Source: Adineta vaga
Lineage: Eukaryota; Rotifera
DNA length: 64,000 nucleotides
Reading direction: 5' to 3'
Assembly (NCBI GenBank): GCA_021613535.1
Contig: CP075494.1
Location: 3,348,001-3,412,000, forward strand
The notes beneath the pieces are model-generated. The model was not told where the DNA came from. It saw only the letters and a program-made list of their open reading frames with translations, and did not search any database. Shown here one piece after another: positions 40,982-51,561 of the stretch. The position numbers and the translations under genes are program-made. Each line of letters starts with the position of its first letter. The first letter of the stretch is position 1.

Positions 40982-42473
40982 ATGGTTGAAGCAACTGCTG
41001 TTTTTCGTACCACAAATGCCGTGATCCTCTTGATTATCATCATATTAACTATCATCTATCTTCTGCCAACTATCTTAGTTCGACATTTTCATACTACGAA
41101 CAATATCTTAACGGGTAATATTTGTTTGACTACTATTATTGCTGCTGTCTTTTGGACTATATATAATATTTTAAATACCTATTATGAAAATATTTTGAAT
41201 GAATCTACTACTGGATGTGTTGTATCTATTTACTTTCCGGGACTAGTGAATTGCTTAGTAGTTTATGCCATGGCAATGATTAGCATAAATCGTTTTTGTG
41301 CAGTTATTTATCCAAGTAAAGCATTATTTAAAAGATTAACATGGTCCTTTATCTCTTCCGGAACACAATGGATTATAGCCATCATCCTAGCTGTACCTCA
41401 TCTTCTCATCGCATTTCAGGTAAATATTGGTTAAGAAGGAACATATAAAGGATGACCTAAAAGTTTTAGTACATCATAGAGAAAATTATTTTGAACTCAG
41501 AGAAAATACGAAGTACTATACGATTGGTCACAATTGATGTCTGTAATGAACAATCGTGTTTTCTATCTTTTGTTTCAATTTGTAATGTGTTTTTTCAAAG
41601 ACTAAGATATACCAGAAAATGTAGCAAGAAAAGCTCTACGATTTACAATAGTAAGCTTATTATAAATAGGAACCTTTAACGTTCACAATAGACAATTGTG
41701 CAAGTGGGAGAATTTGGACGACATTTTTTTACTTTTCGCCATTTTTATCTATATGTATATTAGATTTCTATTGTCAATAGTAAAACTTTTCACGCTGTAT
41801 TTTCTAGTATATTTTAGTCTTCGAAGAAATAAGTAATGTTCATCGTTTCAACTCACGTGATCCTCGACTGTCGACTACAGCAAAAGTTTTTCTTTTCGCA
41901 ATCTTTTCCCAAAGTTGAGGGCTTGGATGTTCGTGTGCCTGTTGATGAGATTCAATTGTAAATGCACCACACACACCCATCCCTTTTTGATCATCCTTTA
42001 AAAGTAATAAACGAATAGTAATTTAACTGTTTTGTATTTTATAGACATGTTTATATGGAAATCTAGTACCGTATTGGATTAGCTTCTATAATATGTTTAT
42101 TATTGCCATATTGCCTTGTGTTATTCATGTCGTTTTTAATTCGTTCATATTTATCAATGTACGTTCATCGACTCGTCGTGTTCATGCAGAAACGACGGCC
42201 ACCTCTGTTACTAATAAATCAAGACAGCATAATACTCGTGATGTTCGTCTGCTCAAACATATGCTTTTTATTTTCGTCGTATTTATTAGTGGATGGTCGC
42301 CTTTTTTTATTTTGTCAACGATTAGTATAAACGCACCTGAATGGATTAATTCATTGTTGCAAATGTTGCCAGTATTCAGTTTACTAATCAATATAGTGGA
42401 TTTGTTCTTATACAACCATGATCTTCGACAATATTTGAAAGGACGGTTTTGGAATCGAAATTTAAATAAATAA
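40982..42473 (+). CDS. Rhodopsin-like GPCR, two exons with a 616-bp intron
   Basis: The coding sequence joins 40982-41429 and 42046-42473, giving 291 residues. Donor choice: GTTAAG at 41430 (after A-F-Q-V-N-I) keeps frame with D-M-F-I-W-N-L-V-P-Y-W-I; the nearer GTAAAT at 41420 does not. TM3 ends M-A-M-I-S-I-N-R-F-C-A-V-I-Y-P (NRF for DRY). Loop 3 has R-S-S-T-R-R-V-H-A. TM6 has F-V-V-F-I-S-G-W-S-P-F. TM7 ends I-V-D-L-F-L-Y-N-H, with the tail D-L-R-Q-Y-L-K-G-R. The N-terminus is very short. The intron is about ten times longer than others here and contains a telomere-like element (41916-41984). Confidence 0.82.
41916..41984 (+). repeat. Telomere-like element inside the GPCR intron
   Basis: The left arm GAGGGCTTGGATGTTCGTGTG and right arm CACCACACACACCCATCCC are within the 616-bp intron but not at its splice sites. 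Insertion of such repeats may explain the intron's unusual length. Confidence 0.6.
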
Positions 42474-42628
42474 ATAAATAAACGTCAATTATTTGACTAA
42501 TCTGACTAAATAATGTATGAATATATTAAAAATTTAATTGTAAAAATAGAAGATTTCTGTATCAGAACCTTGATTAGACTTTTTAGTTTCGAATTATGGC
42601 TAGATATGAATGTCGATATCTTTGCTTT

Positions 42629-42720
42629 TCCCACATCCACACTCTCAATATAAATGTCTTCGTTGAGGGTGTGGGTGTCAGTGTGAGTGAGAAATACGGG
42701 AATACCTACACGCACCCACA
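42629..42720. repeat. Telomere-like elements, one full copy preceded by an extra right arm
   Basis: CCCACATCCACACTCTCAA (42630-42648) is an isolated right arm. A full copy follows: left arm GAGGGTGTGGGTGTCAGTG (42665-42683) and right arm TACCTACACGCACCCACAGG ending near 42722. The two may also pair with each other. Confidence 0.75.
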
Positions 42721-43216
42721 GGATTCTTATATCGGAATCGCATACGACAAGATTGCTGAATAAATATCAACAAACGTAACAATGTTCTAGTTTCTTTATC
42801 AATTACTATTAATGTATTTCTTTTCTTCTTTGGCTTCATTCTCATGTATAATATAAAGTGTGCCAGAGCACTCGCTTAATCATGTTGATGTATTCTACTA
42901 TTTCTCTCTTTTTCTGTCTCCCATTTCATACATAGTACGCAGTTGGGCTTCAGTCCTTTTTTGTACGTTTAACACCAACATTTAAGACGTAATTTACCAC
43001 AAACAATACCATTTCCTCACATAACAAGTCACATAAAAAAGGAACAGTACAAACACATTACTACAGACAAAAGACCTTCGCCATGTATCTGTTTCCTTTT
43101 CTTTTCTTCTATTTCAGCTTTTGTAACTATACGTCTTGTTCCGTTTCCGTTTACTCTAACTCGAGTTATCGTTAACTTTTACCATCAATAAAAGCGATGT
43201 CACTAGAAGGAGCGAA

Positions 43217-43236
43217 AAGCGAGACTTCATCTACTT
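43217..43236 (+). repeat. Short dispersed motif, copy 2
   Basis: AAGCGAGACTTCATCTACTTCA is shared, with three changes, with 4958-4977 near the first GPCR. The downstream GAAGTA-rich context also recurs. Copy number elsewhere is unknown. Confidence 0.35.
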
Positions 43237-43845
43237 CACACAACAATTGAAGTAAGATGAAGTATCGAAGAAATGCAAGTGGAATACGAATGGAGTAGAA
43301 TGAAATATTGATGAAGTACTTCACTGTCGAATTCTGTCCTTTTCTCCTTGAATAGTCCCTTCAGCATCCACTCCTTACAGGTGAATAGCTGAATAAGTAA
43401 GTAATTGCAAATTTCAACTATTCAAGTGCTACACTTGACTACTTGAATACATAGTTGAATTCAACTTTCTAATATCACATATATGCATCTCTTACATACA
43501 ACATATCTGCCAGATTCTCCGTAAACGAGCTAAAGCAACTTGATCTATATGTCTTGTTTATGATTTTCTCAATCATTAGAACAGAGTATGTGTGTACAAC
43601 TAAGTCCACTGATGAGACCCTTGAGCAAAGTCGAAATCGTCGTCACGGTGTGCTTTTTGACACACGTTGATTCTTTATAGTGTTAGGATCTTTATGAACT
43701 GACTCAAAAGTGTACATATATCTCAATCTGCCACGAGCCTTGAAAACAAATACTTTCGATAAACGTTTATTAGTGCATATAAGGAGCAAAAGATTTTACA
43801 AATACTCAAAAATATGTAGCAATGCCATGGGCCTCATCGCCGACA

Positions 43846-44161
43846 CTAGTAGTTAGAGCAGCAGCATTCGAAAAGGGCGCATTCACCCCGTCTAAAGCCC
43901 TTATCTCTGCAACCGCTAGCGCACGCTCCCCCGGGTAATGGGCAGCCATAACCAAAAACACAAGTACCACGACGAACTCTAATTGACCTGTTTTCGCCAT
44001 TATCTAATACCGACTTGGCTGCTAAAACGATATACATATATATATATATATATATATTATAAGAAAGAATCGATTCGCAATAATCTGCACAGTTACTTAC
44101 AGACCGAGAGGCTCAATGCTATGAGTGAAAAAGCGAAGAAGAGTAGTAAAATTCGTCGCAT
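43846..44161 (-). CDS. Defensin-like antimicrobial peptide precursor (CS-alpha-beta type), two exons
   Basis: Exon 1 (44161-44101) encodes a signal peptide (M-R-R-I-L-L-L-F-F-A-F-S-L-I-A-L-S) and ends at a GTAAGT donor. A 79-bp (TA)-rich intron (44100-44022) follows, and exon 2 runs 44021-43846. The join is in frame and gives 78 residues. A propeptide ends in R-S-I-R-V-R-R, a furin-type site. The mature part begins G-T-C and carries F-G-Y-G-C-P, then A-C-A-S-G-C-R-D-K-G-F-R-R-G-E-C and F-E-C-C-C. That is C-x3-C, G-x-C and a C-terminal Cys cluster as in invertebrate defensins, with one Cys more than usual at the end. Exon 2 is locally GC-rich, unlike its surroundings. Such peptides are secreted against microbes. 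Confidence 0.72.
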
Positions 44162-44313
44162 TTTATTACTTGTGCAATATGAAATCGTTGAGACGAGCTT
44201 GGTAGTTAGTTCGAGAGAATGCAAATATATTGATATGCATTTTCGGCCTCTCTTTTATACATGACGTTATGTGAAAAGCAAGTGGAGGGGGGAGCGAGAA
44301 ATTGGTATTGAAG

Positions 44314-44401
44314 TACTTCATCAATACTTCACTGGTACTTCACCGGTACTTTATCGGTACTTCGCCAATACCTCACCCGTACTTTATCGGTACTTCATCT
44401 T
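44314..44401 (+). repeat. Minisatellite, eight 11-bp units
   Basis: Eight tandem units of consensus TACTTCATCGG (variants such as TACTTCACTGG, TACTTTATCGG, TACTTCGCCAA). It lies about 150 bp upstream of the defensin-like gene start. Confidence 0.85.
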
Positions 44402-44849
44402 GCTTCAAATTGTGCTTAAAATAAATGAAGTCGTGCTTTTTCTCCCTTGGTGAAAATCCATGAGATTATTTGAATTATTTTGTCAATATTGCAATGTATA
44501 AAGTCTCTTTTCGATGAAAGACTATAGACACACAGATCCACATTAGATACATGAATCACTTCATGAAAATCACGACTAAAGTTGCTCAAACATGATTGTG
44601 AGATTTTGCTCATATACATATATATATATATTATGGATGAAAGCATTTGATGATTTTTAGAGATATTTAGCTATTCATGCAGACAAGCATTTCCTCGATA
44701 GAATTTGAATAGATGAAGAAAATTTTAAACGATGTGTAATATTTTCGTGCAATGAATAAAGAACAAAAAAAGATTCATGATTATTAATAGTTTCTTGTAA
44801 TGTTTTCATTCATCTAACTGATCTTATGTATTTGTAAGATCATTACGGA

Positions 44850-44903
44850 TGAGTGTAGGTTTAGATGGGTAACTGCGTTGCTAGCAAACACACCCTCACC
44901 CAA
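44850..44903. repeat. Telomere-like inverted-repeat element, degenerate
   Basis: The left part GATGAGTGTAGGTTTAGATGGG and right arm CAAACACACCCTCACCCAAC share the family's spacing but have weak arm pairing. Confidence 0.5.
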
Positions 44904-46042
44904 CAACAATAACAAGAGAGATAAATTTATTATTCGAGAAATCCAATAACTTTAAATCACTTATATTGACTGATGGTCAAACATTCACTGTCAAAAGTTT
45001 TCTGAACCATTTTTATAGTCATAGAATGGAATATCATTTATCAAGAAACATTTATTTGAAGAAACGTATAGAACAACGAATGGTAGCTTTAATATCAGCC
45101 AATTCCAGTTTTTCTGCACAACAATCGAAATAAAAACGCTTTTTAAAGATGATATAAACAAAACATTTTTCTTTTATTAACAACAGTTATACAAATAAAT
45201 CATCAGTGACTTTGATTTTGTCTTAGAAAAAGATTTTATTTATAAAATTGCACATTTTTGGACAGTATAAAAGTCATTAATAGTTCTTGAATATCAAAAA
45301 TCTAAATCATATCTTTCATGATTCATATAGGCCAGATAAATAAATAAATATAATAAGACACTAAACGAAAACGACAAAGAATTTCTTAAGTTTTTCTTTT
45401 TGTACTAACTTTCATTGTGAACAATGTAATTCATTGAGAAATTCAATCTATGTGTATTTTTATTCATTATTGAACAAATATCACGTAAATATATAGTATA
45501 AAAATATTTAATGCGAAACACGGAATAATTATTTGAGTAGTCATTTTAGTTTATATTTTATTTTCAATACACAAAGAATAATCTATTGATTTTAGAACTA
45601 TCAAATGATAAATTATGACTAGGAAAAAATATCGAAATATGTCATAAGTTTAACAGTATTCAGACTGAATTACATCGTCAAATAAATATTTTATCGGTAG
45701 AATAGAGGAGAAATAAGTTACAAATGATTTGTTTGTATTATTATTATTAGATTTTTGCATTGTGACGTTCTGTAGGTATTTACAGGAAAAATGTCAGTCT
45801 GATGGTCTCAACTGTTTGTAAAAAGAGGGTAAAGGAAAACCTTTTAGTCACTTGTGTCCTCTGAATTATCAAAATTTATTCAACCTTCAAGCGTGTTTGT
45901 TTTCTTTACTTATTGGAGAAGAGAAGAGAAAAAAGATGATATAATGGTTTTATTTTTAAAAGTTTTGGTACAAGGATAAAATCTTCATGATAGAATAGTA
46001 AAAGTTAGTTTTTATGTATTTTAAGGCGTATATGGAAAAGCT

Positions 46043-47047
46043 TTATCGAAAAAGAAGGCTATAATCATCTGCTCGAGTCTTATTGTATCCACCACCATTC
46101 ATAATAGGACGAATAGTCGTTTCAAATCCATTTTTGACCCTAGTAACAATCATTGTTTGATATTGATCAAAATTTTTAATATTAAAATGAAATTGTTTGG
46201 GTTCCCATTTCAAGCAATCTTGACATTGAGAACTTGTTTTATCTACTTGCCATTGAAGAGTCATTGTATCATTTCCATCTATGCGATGGGGTGGTGAAGT
46301 TAGACGAATTTTAACTATTGCACTTTCATTTAGTTTAATTATTGGACTTGAAAGTATAAAATCCAAAGCGAGATTAAGATCTGTACAGTTATTCATCCAA
46401 TTTCTTGGAATTGTTTCAAATAATTTGTCATCTGGTTTTCCAATTGATATTATTTTATAATTTATTGTTACTCTAAGTGCAAAAAATCCAGTACCTTCAA
46501 CAAAAATATATCTAAGAGGTATATCTGTATCTTTCTTAAAAAATATTTCTTCACATGGATATGTTTCTCCTGTTGATTCAAGTGTACAGTTTTGTTCAGA
46601 ATACCAATGATCTTCATCTTTAGAACTATTTGTTTTATGTATCATTTTTGAACTAAATTCCATATAATTTGCAATTTTAAATGTATCCATATTATAATAC
46701 CAATGCTCAGGAAATGAACCATGTATAGCACTACCATGTTTCCAAACTGATGTATAAACACAATATACTGGTTTGTATATTTCGAGTATAACATAATTTT
46801 TAGATTCAGGAGAATCAGGAGTTGCATATGGAAAATGTTGCATAGCATATGCATATGACTGATCATCTGAATCAATCAAATGCCAATGATAAGCTCGTTG
46901 ATTTATTTCATCGACTGCAAATAGATAAGTATTAGTAGAATCATTTGTTGTAAATGTTATTTGTGGAGGAAAATAAGGTTGAGAACATTCAACTCTCATA
47001 TTCCATAAGACAAATAATATTACATATAACAACATCTTTTTCACCAT
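46043..47047 (-). CDS. Secreted protein of unknown function, 334 residues
   Basis: A single exon with a signal peptide (M-L-L-Y-V-I-L-F-V-L-W-N-M-R-V-E-C-S). The mature part is rich in aromatic residues and has six or more N-x-S/T sites (N-D-S, N-S-S, N-C-T, N-E-S, N-D-T, N-K-T). Paired Cys residues occur (N-C-T...Y-P-C-E-E, C-Q-D-C-L-K-W). Early motifs include F-A-V-D-E-I-N-Q-R-A-Y and P-E-H-W-Y-Y-N-M-D. The pattern fits an extracellular domain with disulfides. I do not recognise the family. The clear signal peptide, full open frame and glycosylation sites support a real gene. Confidence 0.7.
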   Translation of the reverse strand: MVKKMLLYVILFVLWNMRVECSQPYFPPQITFTTNDSTNTYLFAVDEINQRAYHWHLIDSDDQSYAYAMQHFPYATPDSPESKNYVILEIYKPVYCVYTSVWKHGSAIHGSFPEHWYYNMDTFKIANYMEFSSKMIHKTNSSKDEDHWYSEQNCTLESTGETYPCEEIFFKKDTDIPLRYIFVEGTGFFALRVTINYKIISIGKPDDKLFETIPRNWMNNCTDLNLALDFILSSPIIKLNESAIVKIRLTSPPHRIDGNDTMTLQWQVDKTSSQCQDCLKWEPKQFHFNIKNFDQYQTMIVTRVKNGFETTIRPIMNGGGYNKTRADDYSLLFR

Positions 47048-48361
47048 CTATCGTCTTCTTTCTTCACTTTTTATATATATATAGTTTAGCCAAAAGTACC
47101 TTTATCTTTTTTTCAATAATGCATTGTAAGCGCATCATCATTATTTGATGATAAAATGTCATATTCATTTTTGTTATTTATCAAAAATTTATCTTCTGTT
47201 CTCATTGGTTAAATCTTTTTTTGCGTGCTCAAAAAGTGAATACACAATACAATCAGCTAGTCTATCCGTCCGTCCGTCCGTTTATTATGAAGAAAAAAAA
47301 GTTTTGTTGATTTATATCTTCTGGATTTATTATTGAATAAATCATTACACTTTAGTGCTGCTCGGGTAGTTTCCATGGTTTCTTATTGATTGACATTGAC
47401 TACAATTTTTTTCACTTACAGAGCGATCCAAAGAATCTAAATCAATGTTTTGCTTATTTATGTAGTGTTAAATCGAAGAAAAAAAACGTATATTGTCGTC
47501 TTTTTTGTCAATGGTCGATGAAACCTGGTGGGATAGTAAATGAGTCTAAACTATTGAAGTTTTCAATATTTTCAAATGACAGATGCCCTAAAATTTGATA
47601 TCTTGGATAAATATAACCATGTTCATGACATCGAGAGTTGAAAAAAATACAGAAAAAAAACGTTTTAAACTGTTGATTTTGTATTTTCCGTAAGAAAACT
47701 GAATACAAATGCGTTATCTACAGGATTTGCGTATTTCCCATCCGGATAGATATTCTTTCACCTAAAATAAAGATATATCATGTGATGCTAATATTACTAT
47801 TGATCATTTTCTTCCTTTGTATTAAGAATAAAGTAAGAACTCTCACTCTGACATTCTCTATGTATAAATACGGACTTTTAGAATATGTGATTAGTTCTTT
47901 ATAAATATCTTTTTATAGTAGAAATATATCAAAATATAGAGACTAACTTCTTTTTATAAAGTATGCGTCGGTAATTTATATTTTAGGAGAACAATACATT
48001 CATCATAGAAAATAATCTGCAAGTTCAAAAGTGATTATGAGGCATCATTGAGATAACGTATTCTATTATATTATCAATGATAGTGATGATCTAGTTGGAT
48101 ATATCATTTCTTTATAACAGAAACTATAATTCCGAAAGAATTTTCAATTGTTTTTATGCTTATATTATTGATGATCATGATCCTGACAATAAACCATTGA
48201 TTCGTACTGATTATTTAACATATTAGGGTGTGTGTATGGGTACTACCTATCTAACATCCTCACCCACACCCTCCATTCGTATTATTTTATTGCTGATTTA
48301 AATTTTAGTCTAATCTTTTCATAAACAGGTTAGATTCACTATTGTGAATAGTTAAGCAGAT
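47048..48361. other. Intergenic region of 1.3 kb
   Basis: Includes a short (TCCG)n run (47265-47282) and a telomere-like element at 48225-48273 close to the next gene's start. No gene is recognised. Confidence 0.5.
48225..48273. repeat. Telomere-like inverted-repeat element (clean copy)
   Basis: The left arm AGGGTGTGTGTATGGGTAC and right arm CATCCTCACCCACACCCTCC sit 90 bp upstream of the pentapeptide gene ATG, so it may be in its promoter or a 5' UTR intron. Confidence 0.75.
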
Positions 48362-49893
48362 ATGGGACAGATACTATTACGACATTGGAAATCATCATCA
48401 GAATCATCAGTATCTCAGAGCAATGATCATAAAAGCAATGTACGACGGAAACCATCAGGTTGGTGTAAATTAGCTATATCAGCCTTAGTTCCATGTATAC
48501 TAGGCATCTTTACAATTGTTTTTACATTACAGCAACAAGAACTCTCCAAACAACAGCAAGAACAAGAACGTTGGCACCAACTCGATTCTCAACAACAAAC
48601 ATCATTTGGTACATACATCAATGATGTGTCAAACTATCTCGCACAACAACTAAACGTGCATACAGGTTTTGACAAAACCTCTCTATTATATATCCGAACA
48701 AAAACTTTAACTGTGCTACGAATTCTGAATGCTGAACGTAGAAAATATGTTCTCCTATTCTTGTATGAAAGTGGTCTCATCCGTGATTTTCATCTTGACT
48801 TGCGTGGAGCTGATTTAAGCAATGTTCAATTGATTGGACCATACAAATTAGACAACCTTTATCTGCCCGGTGTCTTCTGGTCGAATGCTATGTTTGTTGA
48901 TTGTCAACTAACCAATGCTACTTTCGATCGATCGATTATGAACAATACACATTTCATTCGATCGAAATTAGATTCCGCTTCATTTGTTGAAGCTATCTTG
49001 AACTATACAAATTTCAGAGGAAGCGACATTATGCAGGCAAACTTTACTGGAGCACATATGGTTGGTGCAAATTTTCTCGATGCAGAAGTAGTTCAAGGAA
49101 ATATATTTATAAATAGTGATTTATTGGGAGCTCGTTTCACCAAAGAACAATTTCAAGGACAACGACTGACTACAGTACCACATAAGCTAGATCATGCACG
49201 TTTACCTAATGGCACTTTTGGACCGATTGATGCGAAAAAAAATCTCGTTCGGAATGGTGATGCTGAATGGAATGTATAAGAACTTATCTTTCCATTTAAC
49301 ATTATGATTTACTCTCTTTGTCTTTTGTTTAGTGTTCGACAGAGAAGCCGGGAGCTTCGAAAATGATTTATTCCAATACTATACTGTACACTCGTGATGT
49401 ACGAAATATTTCCATAATGAACATGACATTCGGCGATTTTGAGCGAGCAAAATGCTCATTTGCAGTCGAACCCAAAGCTCGAGCTATTCAAAACATCGAT
49501 CTACGTCTTTATTCACTTCTCATCGATGCTGGTCTGGCTGTATTTACTGCATCAGCTCTGATAGGTTGTGATATCCCCGGTAATAATGCATATTTATCTG
49601 TGCTTATGCAACGTCCCGATGGACTAGCACAAGGTCAGCGATTATATTTAAGTGAGATTAGAATGAAATAGGTTTCTTTTCTTTCATCCTACACTTTGCT
49701 TTTGGCTTTTTCAGGCTCAGATGGAATCAAACTAGATGATAAATTTGTGATGCAACCATATCGAATATTAGCAAAACGAATGATGAAATATACACGTCAG
49801 GTCGCTATTACTTTTGGTGTTGAAACGTTGCGTCCACCAGGCAGTTGGTGTTACTTTGACAATATGACATTCAGCGTTCGACAAACGATCTGA
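48362..49893 (+). CDS. Membrane-anchored pentapeptide-repeat protein, three exons
   Basis: Exons 48362-49273, 49333-49651 and 49715-49893 join in frame across 59- and 63-bp introns, giving 469 residues. One membrane segment (L-A-I-S-A-L-V-P-C-I-L-G-I-F-T-I-V-F) lies near residues 36-55, followed by a Gln-rich coiled-coil-like stretch. About residues 135-245 are pentapeptide repeats of the A(D/N)LXX/A(T/S)F type: L-R-G-A-D-L-S-N-V-Q-L, N-A-T-F-D-R-S, S-A-S-F-V-E-A-I-L-N-Y-T-N-F, Q-A-N-F-T-G-A-H, G-A-N-F-L-D-A. This forms a right-handed quadrilateral beta-helix. The last two exons form a separate domain (G-D-A-E-W-N, then P-G-S-W-C-Y-F-D-N-M-T-F), like a carbohydrate-binding jelly-roll. Pentapeptide repeats are mostly bacterial, so transfer then intron gain is possible. 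Confidence 0.85.
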
Positions 49894-50115
49894 ATGTTTT
49901 GAAAAATGAAAGTGTCTATGGTTCATCGTCCTTGACTCAACTACAATCGCTCTCACCTTTTCTTTTGTTGTTTCCTGAGGGTGTGGGTGCTGGTGTGTTT
50001 TCCACCTACACCCTTACTGAATTGTTCGCTCGTGTATTTCGATAAGAAATATAAATATCAACGATGTTTCATAACATTTCGTTTTTTGAATTTGAATCTA
50101 TTTCAAATATTGTGA
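49894..50115. other. Short intergenic gap with one repeat
   Basis: 3' flank of the pentapeptide gene, holding the telomere-like copy 49976-50018. Confidence 0.5.
49976..50018. repeat. Telomere-like inverted-repeat element (clean, short)
   Basis: The left arm GAGGGTGTGGGTGCTGGTGTG and right arm CCACCTACACCCTTA have only about 5 bases between them. It is located 80 bp after the pentapeptide gene stop. Confidence 0.78.
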
Positions 50116-50120
50116 ACATT

Positions 50121-50756
50121 TGTCATGGACTTCGTCCATGATTCTTCTACTCCTCTTCCATTCCACTCCTCTTCACTTATATTTCTCCCCATAGTAGATC
50201 GCTCTCTCACAAGACAACACACCCGGTCCAAATTATGTTAATGTTCCAAATATCTTCCTGATCAAATCGATCACTCTTGACTACACACAGGTTGTGGCAG
50301 CCTGTAGTCACTCATTTCCTCTCTTATAATTACGGTTTCATTATTTCATAACAACTTCTGTCAACAACTCAATTTGTTTCAATCTATGTTCCTTTTCGTC
50401 ACTCTGTAATTTCACATCGTTTTGTTTTTGTGCTGCTTTTGTCATACATTCTGATTCTTGATTTTATCTGGCGTTAATGCTTTGCCATTTCTCTCTTGAT
50501 GCTCAGTTCTGGATATAGATTTCTTCAGCTTCCTCTTTCATGAAATGTTTTCTGATTGTTCCTTTTGTTGTTTTTTTTCTGATGTCCTTTTTACCCTCCT
50601 ATGTCCAGCCGTGGCTTGGAGGGGGAAGGTGTCATGGCCTTCAGCCATGATAACTCATGAGTCAAGGAATCCATGAGTCATGTACATGTGATCACGGATG
50701 GGTGTGGGTGTGTTCCATCTCATAATCATTCCCTCAATAAAGCTTCCCGCCTCACA
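50121..50756 (+). mobile_element. LTR-retrotransposon-like remnant (TRIM-like) with 5-bp target duplication
   Basis: The sequence starts TGTCATGG and ends GCCTCACA, flanked on both sides by ACATT (50116-50120 and 50757-50761). This gives the TG...CA ends and 5-bp duplication usual for LTR elements. Inside, a polypurine tract GGAGGGGGAAGG (50618-50629) is followed at once by a second TGTCATGG (50630), as at a 3' LTR start. AATAAAG (50737-50743) is a possible polyA signal. Both TGTCATGG starts form hairpins (TCATGGACTTCGTCCATGA, TCATGGCCTTCAGCCATGA). There is no coding capacity. The left LTR does not match the right one beyond about 24 bp, so the structure is decayed or chimeric. Confidence 0.5.
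50696..50736. repeat. Telomere-like arm inside the LTR-like element
   Basis: GATGGGTGTGGGTGTGTTCC, with a weak right arm ATTCCCTCAATA. It lies within the putative 3' LTR. Confidence 0.45.
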
Positions 50757-50991
50757 ACATTCTTCAATATATTTTGTTGTCACTCCAAGTTTTTGTTAAA
50801 TACGGAAAAAAGACACATCAAGACAAAGTTTTCGCATTGTTTGTAAGAGAAAAAATGACGTCATGCATGTTGATAGTTGACTTCTAAAATGTAAATATTC
50901 TTATCAATAACTAATAAATATCGCACCTTTTTCACTTTTCTAAGCTCATTTTTCAACATCATTCTCGACAACAACAACAACAACAGCAAAA

Positions 50992-51561
50992 ATGATGAAA
51001 ATCTTCTTTATCGTTTTTATAAGTGTTCTATTACCAATGATGACTGATGCTCGGTGTAGTTACGGTTGTTATTGTATTGATGATAGTTCTTGCGATTATT
51101 ATTGTGAAAGCAATATGTGTCAAAATGAAACTCCATTATGGCAAAAATGTTCAGGTTATTATTCTCATCCTCGACAATGTGGAATTGTTTCGTATTGCGA
51201 TCCAGATTCTGGTTATACTTGCCAATTACAAAAGAATTACGGTGAATCATGTACATATGATTATTCATGTTTATCTGGCAATTGTGATTATAAAACGAAG
51301 ACATGTCAATCGAAACCATTTAATTTATTATATCCAATTATTATACCAAGTATAGCTGTCTTTTTTATTATTATAATTATTCTTATTTCTGTTACTGTAT
51401 GTCGACAAAGAATGCGTGCATCAGCACTCTATCGAGCTCCTTACGTGATTTTACCATCAGGTGCTCCATATTCATATCAAAGTCCTTATATCGTTGGAGA
51501 AGTTCCACCACCAGCTTATCCAAGTGCTACACCAACACCAAAACCATATCAAAGTGGATAA
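50992..51561 (+). CDS. Cys-rich type I membrane protein with PPxY-type tail
   Basis: 189 residues, single exon. Signal peptide F-F-I-V-F-I-S-V-L-L-P-M-M-T-D-A. An extracellular domain of about 85 residues has about 14 Cys (C-S-Y-G-C-Y-C-I-D-D-S-S-C, C-S-G-Y-Y-S-H-P-R-Q-C-G, C-L-S-G-N-C-D-Y-K-T-K-T-C), similar to EB/Dickkopf-like modules. A membrane segment follows (I-I-P-S-I-A-V-F-F-I-I-I-I-I-L-I-S). The cytosolic tail is Tyr/Pro-rich and includes V-P-P-P-A-Y-P, a PPxY motif for WW-domain partners. An ACAACAACAACAACAGCAAAAATG context precedes the start. Function is unknown; receptor or adhesion adaptor is plausible. Confidence 0.8.
   Translation: MMKIFFIVFISVLLPMMTDARCSYGCYCIDDSSCDYYCESNMCQNETPLWQKCSGYYSHPRQCGIVSYCDPDSGYTCQLQKNYGESCTYDYSCLSGNCDYKTKTCQSKPFNLLYPIIIPSIAVFFIIIIILISVTVCRQRMRASALYRAPYVILPSGAPYSYQSPYIVGEVPPPAYPSATPTPKPYQSG

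Larger units (their letters stand above)
42474..43845. other. Intergenic region of 1.4 kb
   Basis: Contains the telomere-like pair at 42629-42720 and a copy of the dispersed GCGAGACTTCATCTACTTCA motif (43217-43236). No gene or RNA is recognised. Confidence 0.5.
44162..46042. other. Intergenic region of 1.9 kb
   Basis: Contains an 11-bp minisatellite (44314-44401), a telomere-like copy (44850-44903) and AT-rich sequence. I find no gene with supporting motifs. Confidence 0.5.

Noticed and set aside
41420-41425. GTAAAT as the GPCR donor
   Set aside because: It leaves the second exon out of frame; GTTAAG at 41430 keeps it in frame.
41491-41679. 62-codon frame inside the GPCR intron
   Set aside because: Intronic, no motif, stops in the host frame.
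44037-44057. (TA)n run as a regulatory site
   Set aside because: It lies within the defensin-like gene's intron and is simple repeat.
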